6,605 bases of DNA from Lachnospiraceae bacterium (GCA_028695945.1 JAQVIB010000117.1:1-6605); one strand, 5' to 3'; positions 1-5,796 are shown, counted from the stretch's first letter. Notes: a model not told the origin generated them from the letters alone. Program-made: numbers and translations.

Positions 1-30
1 TTTATTGTATTTTAGTATTTCGTTAAGCAT
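1..30 (-). CDS. 5' end of an unidentified gene running off the left edge (first 10 codons)
   Basis: Read on the minus strand, an ATG at 30-28 opens the frame MLNEILKYNK, which continues past the window edge. It is preceded by a good ribosome binding site, AAAGGAG (minus strand, 41-47), ten bases before the ATG. It lies 50 bases downstream of the HIT gene stop in the same direction, so co-transcription is plausible. Ten residues cannot identify a product. The N-terminus reminds me of clostridial beta-class carbonic anhydrases, but that is a weak recollection and should not be used as an annotation. The evidence that this is a real gene start is the RBS plus spacing. Confidence 0.5.
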   Translation of the reverse strand, partial: MLNEILKYNK

Positions 31-80
31 AAAGTGTATTCTCCTTTAATATGAATATTGTAATTACAGCAATTTTATTT

Positions 81-491
81 CTAAAAATTGTCGGCTATTT
101 TTTTTCTTACGGATTCAATTTGTTCATCTGTAAGGTCTAGTTGTGACCATTTAACCTGCACGCCGTCATTTTCATAGCGTGGTATAAGGTGCATGTGGAA
201 GTGATGTACAGTTTGTCCGGCTATTTCACCATTATTTTGCACTATGTTCATATCTGTAAAACCAAGCGATTTTTTCATAACACCTGCAATTTTAACGGCA
301 AGGGAAAAAAGCCTTCCAGCTTTGTCCGGGTCTATATCAAATATATTAGTGCAATGCTGTTTTGGCATTATAAGTACGTGACCCTGGTTACTTGGAAAAC
401 GGTCCAAAATAACCTTAAATTCTTCGTTTTCAAAAATAGTTGCTGATGGAATTTCTCCCTTTATTATTTTGCAAAAAATACAATTATCCAT
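81..491 (-). CDS. HIT family protein (Hint-type nucleotide hydrolase/transferase)
   Basis: A 136-residue protein of normal length for the bacterial HIT/Hint branch. The signature histidine triad is visible as H97-F-H99-M-H101-L-I; H99 is the expected catalytic nucleophile that forms a nucleotidyl-enzyme intermediate. The N-terminus carries C4-x-x-C7, and with H46 and H97 this fits the structural zinc site of many bacterial Hint proteins. The nucleotide-binding half includes NQGHVLIMPKQH (35-46). Family members hydrolyse phosphoramidates or related AMP/GMP conjugates in the cytoplasm; the exact substrate cannot be read from sequence. The ATG at 491 is supported by AAGGAGG (503-509) 11 bases upstream. 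It lies between a ferritin-like gene upstream and a partial gene downstream, all leftward. Family assignment is secure; physiological role is unknown. Confidence 0.95.
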   Translation of the reverse strand: MDNCIFCKIIKGEIPSATIFENEEFKVILDRFPSNQGHVLIMPKQHCTNIFDIDPDKAGRLFSLAVKIAGVMKKSLGFTDMNIVQNNGEIAGQTVHHFHMHLIPRYENDGVQVKWSQLDLTDEQIESVRKKIADNF

Positions 492-502
492 GATATATCT
501 TA

Positions 503-509
503 CCTCCTT
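503..509 (-). promoter_or_regulatory. Ribosome binding site of the HIT gene
   Basis: The minus strand reads AAGGAGG, a full Shine-Dalgarno match, 11 bases before the ATG at 491. The spacing is slightly long but there is no better start nearby. Confidence 0.75.
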
Positions 510-538
510 GGTTTATATGTTAAGCCTCAACAGATAAA

Positions 539-547
539 AGTATACCA
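539..547 (-). promoter_or_regulatory. Candidate extended -10 promoter element for the HIT gene
   Basis: The minus strand reads TGGTATACT: an extended -10 (TGn) followed by TATACT, 5 of 6 matches to TATAAT. No good -35 hexamer stands 16-18 bases upstream, which is tolerated for extended -10 promoters. It would start transcription in the 79-base gap between the ferritin-like and HIT genes, so HIT may have its own promoter even if some readthrough occurs. Confidence 0.35.
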
Positions 548-570
548 CGGATATTTTTTAAATGAAAGAC

Positions 571-1044
571 CTACTTCATAAGTAGATACATATTCAAAAT
601 AGAATGGTTTTGTTCGTCATCAAGAATAGAAAATAATATATGTTTTAGGTAGTCATCAGTTAACATTAAAGACAAATCTCTATAGAATCTTGCCCCTTCT
701 ACTTCTTCTGTAATATTTTTTTTAAGTTGGTCGGTATAGCTGATTTTTTCATCTACTTTTTCTGTGGTAATTTCTGGCACACCATTGCCTGAAAGGCTGG
801 TGTAAATCTCATTTAGCAGAACTTTATGACGGTTTTCATCAAGATACATACTACGTAAAATGTCTTTGCTTTCTTCATCTGTGGTTTCTTCAGACATTTT
901 TTTGTATTTAGTGGCATCGTTCACTTCATCCTGCATTGCCATTACTATAAGTTCTAACAGTCGTTCGTCACTGGAAATAGGCACGGGTAAAGAACCTTCC
1001 CGGGCGGCTTTTTGTATAGGTTTATCAATATTGTATGGATACAT
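571..1044 (-). CDS. Ferritin-like diiron-domain protein
   Basis: A 157-residue all-helical protein of the ferritin-like/rubrerythrin superfamily. From the ATG at 1044, the four helices carry a complete set of expected diiron ligands: E40 (in DEVNDATKY, 39-47), E70 with H73 (DENRH, 69-73), E114 (EEVEGARFY, 113-121) and E144 with H147 (DDEQNH, 142-147). There is no rubredoxin-type CxxC domain, so it is not a classical rubrerythrin. Related proteins handle iron storage, peroxide detoxification or other diiron chemistry in the cytoplasm; which applies here cannot be told. Start choice: a GTG at 1053 would lengthen it by three residues, but the ribosome binding site AAGGAG (1053-1058) overlaps that GTG and sits 8 bases before the ATG at 1044, so the ATG is preferred. 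It is the first gene of the leftward group and is transcribed divergently from murG. Confidence 0.85.
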   Translation of the reverse strand: MYPYNIDKPIQKAAREGSLPVPISSDERLLELIVMAMQDEVNDATKYKKMSEETTDEESKDILRSMYLDENRHKVLLNEIYTSLSGNGVPEITTEKVDEKISYTDQLKKNITEEVEGARFYRDLSLMLTDDYLKHILFSILDDEQNHSILNMYLLMK

Positions 1045-1189
1045 GGGGAACACTCCTTATAATTGGTTTTATAGAATTATATTCCTAGTGTAATAAAACA
1101 TTACTGCTATGCCTAAATTTTAGTGGAATAAGCTTTAAATTTCTGTTAATATAGTTAATTGATTAATAATTTGATTTGGAGATGGTAAA
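1045..1189. other. Divergent intergenic region between ferritin-like gene and murG
   Basis: This 145-base AT-rich stretch must hold the promoters for both directions. On the minus strand a perfect TATAAT lies at 1076-1081, about 32 bases before the ferritin-like ATG, but no good -35 stands in front of it. On the plus strand TATAGT at 1150-1155 is a possible but unconvincing murG -10. A short perfect inverted repeat, GTAAT-aaaac-ATTAC, lies at 1090-1104 in the middle of the region. No open frame with a ribosome binding site is seen here other than the murG start. Confidence 0.4.
1053..1058 (-). promoter_or_regulatory. Ribosome binding site that fixes the ferritin-like start at 1044
   Basis: The minus strand reads AAGGAG, then TGTTCCCC, then ATG. 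Its last base is the first base of the alternative GTG codon (1053-1051), so initiation at that GTG would have no spacing; the ATG at 1044 has the ideal 8 bases. Confidence 0.75.
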
Positions 1190-2256
1190 GTGAAAACCAT
1201 AGTACTTACAGGCGGAGGCACAGCGGGGCATGTTACCCCAAACCTTGCACTCATACCTGTACTTTTAAAAGAAGGCTGGAACATAAAATATATAGGTACA
1301 GAAAATGGAATAGAAAAAGAATTGATTGAAAAGGAAAATATAGATTATTACTCAGTATCATCGGGTAAGCTTAGGCGATACCTTTCCAAGGAAAATATTA
1401 CAGATGTTTTTAAAGTAATAAAGGGTGTAAAGGAAGCAACTGCTCTTATTAAGAAAATTAAGCCAGATGTAGTGTTCAGCAAAGGCGGGTTTGTAGCAGT
1501 GCCTGTTGTACTGGGTGCAAAGCTGAACGGAGTGCCTGTTATTGTGCATGAATCAGACATTACGCCAGGGGTTGCTAACAAAATTGCCATGCCTTTTGCC
1601 AAAATGTATGCACCACATTTCCAGAAACGGTAGGGTATATTAAAGGTGGAAAAGGGATAAACACAGGCACGCCCATACGTAGTGAGTTATTTAGAGGCGA
1701 AAGAGAAAAAGGGCTTACTCTTTGCGGTTTCAGCGGCAAAAAACCTGTAATCATGATGATGGGTGGAAGCCTTGGTGCAGTTAAAATAAATAGCTGTCTG
1801 CGTGGAGCCTTGAATGAAATATTGAAGGAATTTGACCTTGTTCACATTTGCGGAAAAGGAAATGTTGATAATAGCCTTACAGATGTACAAGGATACAAGC
1901 AGTTTGAATATGTTTCCAAAGAACTGCCACATATTTTTGCAGTGGCAGATATGGTTGTTTCAAGAGCAGGCTCTAATTCAATATCTGAATTTCTGGCACT
2001 AAAAAAACCTTCATTACTAATACCTCTTTCTGCAAAAGCAAGCCGAGGCGACCAGATACTAAATGCTAAAAGCTTTGAAAAACAGGGGTTTTCAATGGTT
2101 TTAGATGAAGATAAAATGAATGAAAGAGCATTAATACAGGCAATCTATTCATTATACAAAAACAAGAACACATATATTGAAAAAATGAATAAGAGCGGAC
2201 AGTCGGACGGTGTTGAGGCAGTTATGAAGTTAATTCGAAAATATTCGGGCAAATAG
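1190..2256 (+). pseudogene. murG: murG, UDP-GlcNAc:undecaprenyl-PP-MurNAc-pentapeptide GlcNAc transferase, interrupted by a single-base frameshift
   Basis: MurG adds GlcNAc to lipid I to make lipid II at the inner face of the membrane. The N-terminal half (1190-1633, GTG start, GGAG at 1178-1181, 8-base spacing) shows the glycine loop TGGGTAGHVTPN (7-18), the second loop SKGGFVAVP (97-105) and HESDITPGVANK (120-131). The C-terminal half, in another frame and open from about 1603 to the TAG at 2254-2256, shows FPETVGYI, the third loop MMMGGSLGA, the donor-site SRAGSNSISE and ASRGDQILNA. The frames switch after codon 138, in the AAAA run at 1601-1604. Adding one A restores FAKNVCTTFPETVGY and gives a protein of 355 residues, the usual family length. 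No other damage is visible, and the second half has no ribosome binding site of its own. Because murG is normally essential, a sequencing or assembly error is the likeliest cause, a true mutation the alternative. The gene lies outside any dcw cluster. Confidence 0.9.
1601..1604 (+). other. Likely site of the murG frameshift (short A run)
   Basis: Before this run the murG frame reads PFAK; after it the family sequence continues one frame back (VCTTFPET). Four A residues are present where five would keep the frame (aaa aat gta tgc). The exact base cannot be fixed more closely than roughly 1592-1611, but the conserved residues on both sides limit it to that range. Confidence 0.75.
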
Positions 2257-2300
2257 GTGACTTTAATTCACGGTTTAAGAAATTTGTAAGCGAAATGCAT

Positions 2301-2329
2301 TTGACAAATGATAGGTAAGGAATTAAAAT
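2301..2329 (+). promoter_or_regulatory. Sigma-A type promoter for the cyclophilin lipoprotein gene
   Basis: A perfect TTGACA (2301-2306) is followed after exactly 17 bases by TAAAAT (2324-2329), 5 of 6 to the -10 consensus. Transcription would begin near 2336, giving a leader of about 45 bases before the ATG at 2382. This is the clearest promoter in the window and makes the cyclophilin gene independent of murG. Confidence 0.8.
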
Positions 2330-2381
2330 TTATGCAAGTTAAATATGTTTTTGAGGTTAATATTTTGGAGGAGTATACAAT

Positions 2382-3236
2382 ATGAAAAAATTTTTATGTT
2401 TGGCACTTACAATGGTGGTTCTTTTTACTGGATGTGCAGGAAGTTCATATAAAACAGATAAAACAAATACAGCCAGCAGAGAAGAAGCCAAAGAAGAGGA
2501 CAGCAGTAATGAAAATATAGGTGAAGAAGTAAAGGCTGAAAATGATGAATATGCTGCAAAGCTTTTGACAGTATCTGATGCAATGCCTCAGTTAGAAGCA
2601 CCTCAAAAAGGTGAGGAAATTGCAGTTATTACAACAAGTCTTGGAGAAATTAAGGTTAAATTTTGCCCTATTGAAGCACCTAAAGCTGTGGAGAACTTTA
2701 TTTCACTTTCAAAAAAAGGATATTATAACGGGATTACTTTCCACAGAGTTATAAATAATTTTATGATACAGGGCGGTGACCCAGAAGGAACGGGACTTGG
2801 TGGAGAAAGTATTTGGGGAAAAGACTTTGAGGACGAATTTTCGCCTAACATGTACCACTTTAGAGGGGCACTTGCAATGGCAAACAGCGGTGCAGACACT
2901 AACGGAAGCCAATTTTACATTGTTCAGCAACCTACTGTTACAGAGGGACATTTTGACTATGTTAAACAGGTGGTAGACCAATATGGAAGCACAGAACTTT
3001 TATACAATCAATCAACTAACAAAATTTTCCGTACAAACTACTCTGACGCAGTAAAAGCAAAATATGAAGAACTTGGTGGTACACCAAATCTAGACTATGG
3101 GTACACAGTTTTTGGGCAGGTTTTTGAAGGGCTTGATGTTGTGGACGCCATTGCAAAGGTTGAAACAGATGAAAAAGATAAACCGTTGAATGATGTTATT
3201 ATAGAAAAAATTGAAATTGTAAATTACGAAGAGTAA
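2382..3236 (+). CDS. Cyclophilin-type peptidyl-prolyl cis-trans isomerase, predicted lipoprotein
   Basis: A 284-residue exported folding factor that should catalyse cis-trans isomerisation of proline peptide bonds on the outer face of the membrane. Residues 1-17 form a lipoprotein signal peptide (KK, then a hydrophobic stretch) ending in FTG-C18, the lipidated cysteine. Residues 19-75 are a charged, low-complexity linker rich in E, K, S and N. The cyclophilin domain follows (about 78-282): FHRV (120-123) with catalytic R122, FMIQGGDP (127-134), AMANSG (165-170) and GSQFYI (175-180). Matching human CypA, R55, F60, M61, Q63, N102 and Q111 are kept as R122, F127, M128, Q130, N168 and Q177. About 49 extra residues lie between GSQFYI and YTVFGQV (241-247). 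The CypA W121 and H126 positions are N236 and Y241. GGAGGAG (2367-2373) stands 8 bases before the ATG. The gene appears monocistronic. Confidence 0.93.
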   Translation: MKKFLCLALTMVVLFTGCAGSSYKTDKTNTASREEAKEEDSSNENIGEEVKAENDEYAAKLLTVSDAMPQLEAPQKGEEIAVITTSLGEIKVKFCPIEAPKAVENFISLSKKGYYNGITFHRVINNFMIQGGDPEGTGLGGESIWGKDFEDEFSPNMYHFRGALAMANSGADTNGSQFYIVQQPTVTEGHFDYVKQVVDQYGSTELLYNQSTNKIFRTNYSDAVKAKYEELGGTPNLDYGYTVFGQVFEGLDVVDAIAKVETDEKDKPLNDVIIEKIEIVNYEE

Positions 3237-3243
3237 TAATTAA

Positions 3244-3274
3244 TAAGACCGATAGGCATTGCCTTGAGGTCTTA
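3244..3274 (+). other. Hairpin after the cyclophilin gene, without a U tract
   Basis: TAAGACC (3244-3250) pairs with GGTCTTA (3268-3274), and an inner stem AGGC/GCCT (3254-3257 with 3261-3264) closes an ATT loop. It begins eight bases after the stop codon, where a terminator would be expected, but the following bases are AAAATTGC rather than a run of T, so it does not meet the criteria of an intrinsic terminator. It may stabilise the transcript 3' end or be a degraded terminator. Confidence 0.45.
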
Positions 3275-3327
3275 AAAATTGCACTAAACAATGCTTGGTT
3301 ATTAAAAAAAAACTGACAGCATTTTTG

Positions 3328-3373
3328 TTGAGGAAAAGAAGAAAATATGATATTATAATGAAAGTGATATAAT
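3328..3373 (+). promoter_or_regulatory. pyrG: Promoter region of pyrG
   Basis: Two -10 candidates are visible. The first is TTGAGG (3328-3333), a 17-base gap, then TATTAT (3351-3356) with an extended TG at 3348-3349. The second is a perfect extended -10, TGATATAAT (3365-3373), without a good -35. A nine-A tract at 3304-3312 lies where an UP element would sit for the first candidate. Either start gives a pyrG leader of roughly 55-75 bases. Confidence 0.55.
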
Positions 3374-3437
3374 TTGTGCAGAGTGTGTCTTTTATGTGCA
3401 GATGTGAGATAGGATTATTTTAGGAGGATATTAAAAA

Positions 3438-5048
3438 ATGCGTACAAAGTATGTTTTTGTTACAGGCGGTGTTGTATCTGGCCTTGGAAAAGGAATTACA
3501 GCGGCATCGTTAGGACGACTGCTGAAGGCAAGGGGCTATACAGTTACAATACAAAAGTTTGACCCATACATTAACCTTGACCCAGGTACTATGAGCCCAT
3601 ATCAGCATGGAGAGGTTTTTGTTACAGAAGATGGTGCAGAAACAGACCTTGACCTTGGTCACTATGAAAGATTTATAGACGAAAATCTTAACATAAACAG
3701 CAATACAACTACTGGTAAAGTATATTGGTCGGTACTTAACAAAGAAAGAAAGGGCGAATACCTTGGTGGCACAGTTCAGGTTATACCTCATATTACAAAT
3801 GAGATTAAAGACCGTGTGTACAGAGCAGGTAAGGTTTTAGACCCAGACATTATTATTACTGAAATTGGCGGAACAGTTGGCGATATTGAAAGCCATCCAT
3901 TCCTTGAGGCTATTCGTCAGGTTCCCAGAGAAGTTGGCAAGGAAAATTGCATGTATATTCATGTAACCCTTATTCCTTATCTTTCTAAGGGCGGAGAAAT
4001 GAAAACAAAGCCTACACAGCATTCTGTTAAAGAGCTTTTATCAATAGGTATTCAACCTGATATGCTTGTGCTTAGAACAGAGCATGAACTTAGTCAGGAT
4101 ATGAAGGGCAAGCTTTCACTTTTCTGCAATGTAGAAGAGGACTGTATTATACAAAATCTTGATGCCCAAAGTCTTTATGAAATTCCTATTATACTTGAAA
4201 AAGAGGGACTGGCAACGGCTGTTTGTAAAAAGCTTGGTCTTGCAAACAAAGAACCAGACCTTACTGAATGGATGACTATGCTGGAAAAAGAACGAAATAT
4301 GAGCAAGGTGGTAAACATTGCCCTTGTTGGTAAATATGTTGAATTGCATGATGCATATCTTTCCATTGTTGAATCTCTTCATCATGCAGGCATTGGTAAC
4401 TCTGCCGATGTTAACATTCAATGGATTAACTCGGAAGAGGTTACGGAAGAAAATGCTGCGGCAATTCTTAAAGATTCCCACGGAATTTTAGTTCCAGGAG
4501 GATTTGGAGACAGAGGTGTTGAAGGCAAAATTACTGCAATTAGATATGCAAGGGAAAATAAAGTACCTTTCCTGGGCATTTGTCTTGGTATGCAGTGTGC
4601 AGTGATTGAATTTGCAAGGAATGTACTTGGCTACAAAGATGCTTTTACAGCAGAAATTAGACCCGACACACCGCACCCTGTAATTGACCTTATGCCTGAA
4701 CAAAGAGACATTGAGGATATGGGCGGAACAATGCGTCTTGGTGCATACCCATGTAAGGTTCTTCCGGATTCCTTATCTCATGAGGCATATAATTCAGACC
4801 TTGTTTACGAACGTCATCGTCACAGATATGAGTTTAATAATGTATACAGAAAAGAAATTCAAGATGCTGGAATGTCCATTGTGGGAATTTCACCTAACGA
4901 AAAGCTGGTTGAAATTGTTGAAATTAAAAACCATCCTTGGTTCGTAGGTGTTCAGTTCCACCCTGAATTTAAATCACGACCAAATAGACCACACCCATTA
5001 TTTAGGGATTTTGTTGGTGCCGCAATTAAAAACGAAGAGAAACAATAA
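3438..5048 (+). CDS. pyrG: CTP synthase (glutamine hydrolysing)
   Basis: Makes CTP from UTP, ATP and glutamine, the last step of de novo pyrimidine nucleotide synthesis, as a cytoplasmic tetramer. The 536 residues are full length. The N-terminal amidoligase domain (about 1-267) shows the ATP-binding loop GLGKGITAAS (15-24), QKFDPYINLDPGTMSP (39-54), HGEVFVTEDGAETDLDLGHYERF (57-79; quoted by its ends HGEV and HYERF) and GGTVGDIES (144-152). The class I glutamine amidotransferase domain (about 291-530) shows the oxyanion strand LVPGGFGDRG (351-360), nucleophile C382 in GICLGMQ and the catalytic H508 and E510 in QFHPEF. AGGAGG (3422-3427) stands 10 bases before the ATG. It has its own promoter and is followed by a strong hairpin, so it is probably transcribed alone. 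No GGG-start attenuator of the Bacillus type is seen. Nothing is missing. Confidence 0.99.
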   Translation: MRTKYVFVTGGVVSGLGKGITAASLGRLLKARGYTVTIQKFDPYINLDPGTMSPYQHGEVFVTEDGAETDLDLGHYERFIDENLNINSNTTTGKVYWSVLNKERKGEYLGGTVQVIPHITNEIKDRVYRAGKVLDPDIIITEIGGTVGDIESHPFLEAIRQVPREVGKENCMYIHVTLIPYLSKGGEMKTKPTQHSVKELLSIGIQPDMLVLRTEHELSQDMKGKLSLFCNVEEDCIIQNLDAQSLYEIPIILEKEGLATAVCKKLGLANKEPDLTEWMTMLEKERNMSKVVNIALVGKYVELHDAYLSIVESLHHAGIGNSADVNIQWINSEEVTEENAAAILKDSHGILVPGGFGDRGVEGKITAIRYARENKVPFLGICLGMQCAVIEFARNVLGYKDAFTAEIRPDTPHPVIDLMPEQRDIEDMGGTMRLGAYPCKVLPDSLSHEAYNSDLVYERHRHRYEFNNVYRKEIQDAGMSIVGISPNEKLVEIVEIKNHPWFVGVQFHPEFKSRPNRPHPLFRDFVGAAIKNEEKQ

Positions 5049-5087
5049 AATAATGGGGCAACATGGCTAATACTGTGCTTGCCCCAT
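5049..5087 (+). terminator. Probable transcription terminator after pyrG
   Basis: AATGGGGCAA (5050-5059) pairs perfectly with TTGCCCCATT (5077-5086), and a U-G pair can close 5049/5087. The stem can extend inward (CATGG with CTGTG, one bulged C) to a six-base CTAATA loop. It starts right after the pyrG stop codon. The downstream tail (GAAGCGACTTATTTACAG) is only moderately T rich, while the minus-strand tail is more T rich, so it may work in either direction or inefficiently. Confidence 0.75.
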
Positions 5088-5110
5088 TGAAGCGACTTAT
5101 TTACAGTTTG

Positions 5111-5140
5111 TTAACATTATATTTACCGACTATCTATTAT
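5111..5140 (+). promoter_or_regulatory. Candidate promoter for the UspA-like gene
   Basis: TTAACA (5111-5116, 5 of 6) and TATTAT (5135-5140, 5 of 6) are separated by 18 bases. A perfect TATAAT also lies at 5159-5164 but lacks a suitable -35. The region is very AT rich, so either match could be chance; a promoter is expected here because the pyrG terminator lies just upstream. Confidence 0.4.
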
Positions 5141-5211
5141 GTTTTACGTATATTAAAGTATAATTAAGTATAACAAATGTGATTTGTACCTAGGTTTAGG
5201 AGGTAATATAT

Positions 5212-5697
5212 ATGATAAGAGAAATTGAAGATGTTTTTGTTAAAGCAGATGATGACATAGAAAGAGTTTTGGTTTGTATTACTGCACAGGGTAACTCTAA
5301 AAGGCTTATAAATGAAGGTGCAAAGGTTGCTGACCAAGCAAACGGCGAATTACATATTATACATGTACAGCGTGGTGATAGCATTTTTAATAATGCTGAT
5401 ACGGCAAAACTTTTGGAAGAACTTTTTGATTATGGTGCCAAAAGAGGCGGCATGATACATTTTTACTGTGATCAGGACATAACTGAGTGTATTGCAAGGT
5501 TTGTTAAGGATAACGGAATAACAAAAATGGTATTGGGCGAGCCACCTACGAAAAGTGTGTCAGACCATAAGGAAATTGAGAAGAAGCTAAGTGTGGTGCT
5601 TAAAAAAATTCATTTGCCTGTGGATGTTGTTATTGTTAAACGAAACGAAGCAGAAAAGAATATGCTTATAAAGCGTAATAAAGTCGCATTCACATAA
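5212..5697 (+). CDS. Universal stress protein (UspA)-like protein, similar to the KdpD Usp domain
   Basis: A 161-residue single-domain protein with the alternating alpha/beta pattern of the UspA fold: first strand ERVLVCITAQG (17-27), helix SKRLINEGAKVADQANG, second strand ELHIIHV (46-52), a C-terminal strand KMVLGEP (105-111) and a last strand VDVVIVK (137-143). The opening and the order of elements resemble the Usp domain embedded in the KdpD sensor kinase more than stand-alone UspA. The ATP-binding pattern G-2x-G-9x-G-(S/T) of ATP-binding Usp proteins is absent after G109, so nucleotide binding is doubtful. There are no membrane segments, so it should be cytoplasmic. AGGAGG (5198-5203) stands 8 bases before the ATG. 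It lies between pyrG, from which a terminator separates it, and a SEC-C gene. The fold call is fairly sure; the role (signalling or stress) is unknown. Confidence 0.75.
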   Translation: MIREIEDVFVKADDDIERVLVCITAQGNSKRLINEGAKVADQANGELHIIHVQRGDSIFNNADTAKLLEELFDYGAKRGGMIHFYCDQDITECIARFVKDNGITKMVLGEPPTKSVSDHKEIEKKLSVVLKKIHLPVDVVIVKRNEAEKNMLIKRNKVAFT

Positions 5698-5734
5698 AAG
5701 TATGAAAAAGACTAATGCTTTTTGTTGTACAAAG

Positions 5735-5743
5735 TGTTATAAT
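5735..5743 (+). promoter_or_regulatory. Extended -10 promoter element for the SEC-C gene
   Basis: TGTTATAAT is a perfect extended -10 (TGn-TATAAT), 53 bases before the ATG at 5797. No convincing -35 lies at the right distance, which extended -10 promoters can tolerate. It suggests that the SEC-C and tsaC genes start their own transcript. Confidence 0.5.
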
Positions 5744-5796
5744 ATATTATTATTTTAGATGAAATAAAAAGCATTGACACAAAAGGAGAGAATTAG

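Noticed and set aside
189..446. Plus-strand open frame opposite the HIT gene
   Set aside because: It has no ribosome binding site or recognisable protein features and overlaps a secure HIT gene entirely.
571..585. Terminator hairpin at the end of the ferritin-like gene (CTACTT-cat-AAGTAG)
   Set aside because: The six-base AT-rich stem lies inside the last codons and is not followed by a clear T run on the minus strand.
1072..1087. PerR/Fur-like palindrome over the ferritin-like promoter (TAGAATTATATTCCTA)
   Set aside because: It is an even-length palindrome with only 6 of 8 paired positions, whereas the PerR box is 7-1-7; in such AT-rich DNA it is not distinguishable from chance.
1596..1610. 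Programmed ribosomal or transcriptional frameshifting in murG
   Set aside because: The zero-frame codons are GCC AAA ATG, not an X XXY YYZ slippery heptamer; a -1 slip gives a CAA mismatch, the A run is only four bases, and I see no stimulatory hairpin or upstream Shine-Dalgarno-like element at the right spacing.
1753..2256. A separate gene starting at the ATG at 1753 (C-terminal MurG half)
   Set aside because: MurG homology extends upstream in the same frame to about 1603 and there is no ribosome binding site before 1753, so it is the rest of murG and not an independent gene.
3360..3437. Bacillus-type CTP-sensitive reiterative transcription attenuator of pyrG
   Set aside because: The expected GGGC start is absent from the leader and there is no terminator hairpin with a T tract between the promoter and the ATG.
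3510..4703. Several open frames antisense to pyrG, and others antisense to murG, the cyclophilin, Usp and SEC-C genes
   Set aside because: They lie opposite strongly conserved coding sequence, lack ribosome binding sites and read as Cys/Phe/Asn-rich shadow translations.
5705..5723. Terminator after the Usp gene (AAAAAG-loop-CTTTTT)
   Set aside because: The six-base stem has a single G-C pair and no separate T tract; it is too weak to call.
5774..5779. Perfect TTGACA before the SEC-C gene
   Set aside because: The -10 would have to fall at about 5797, on the start codon, where the bases are ATGAGT; it is not a usable promoter for this gene.
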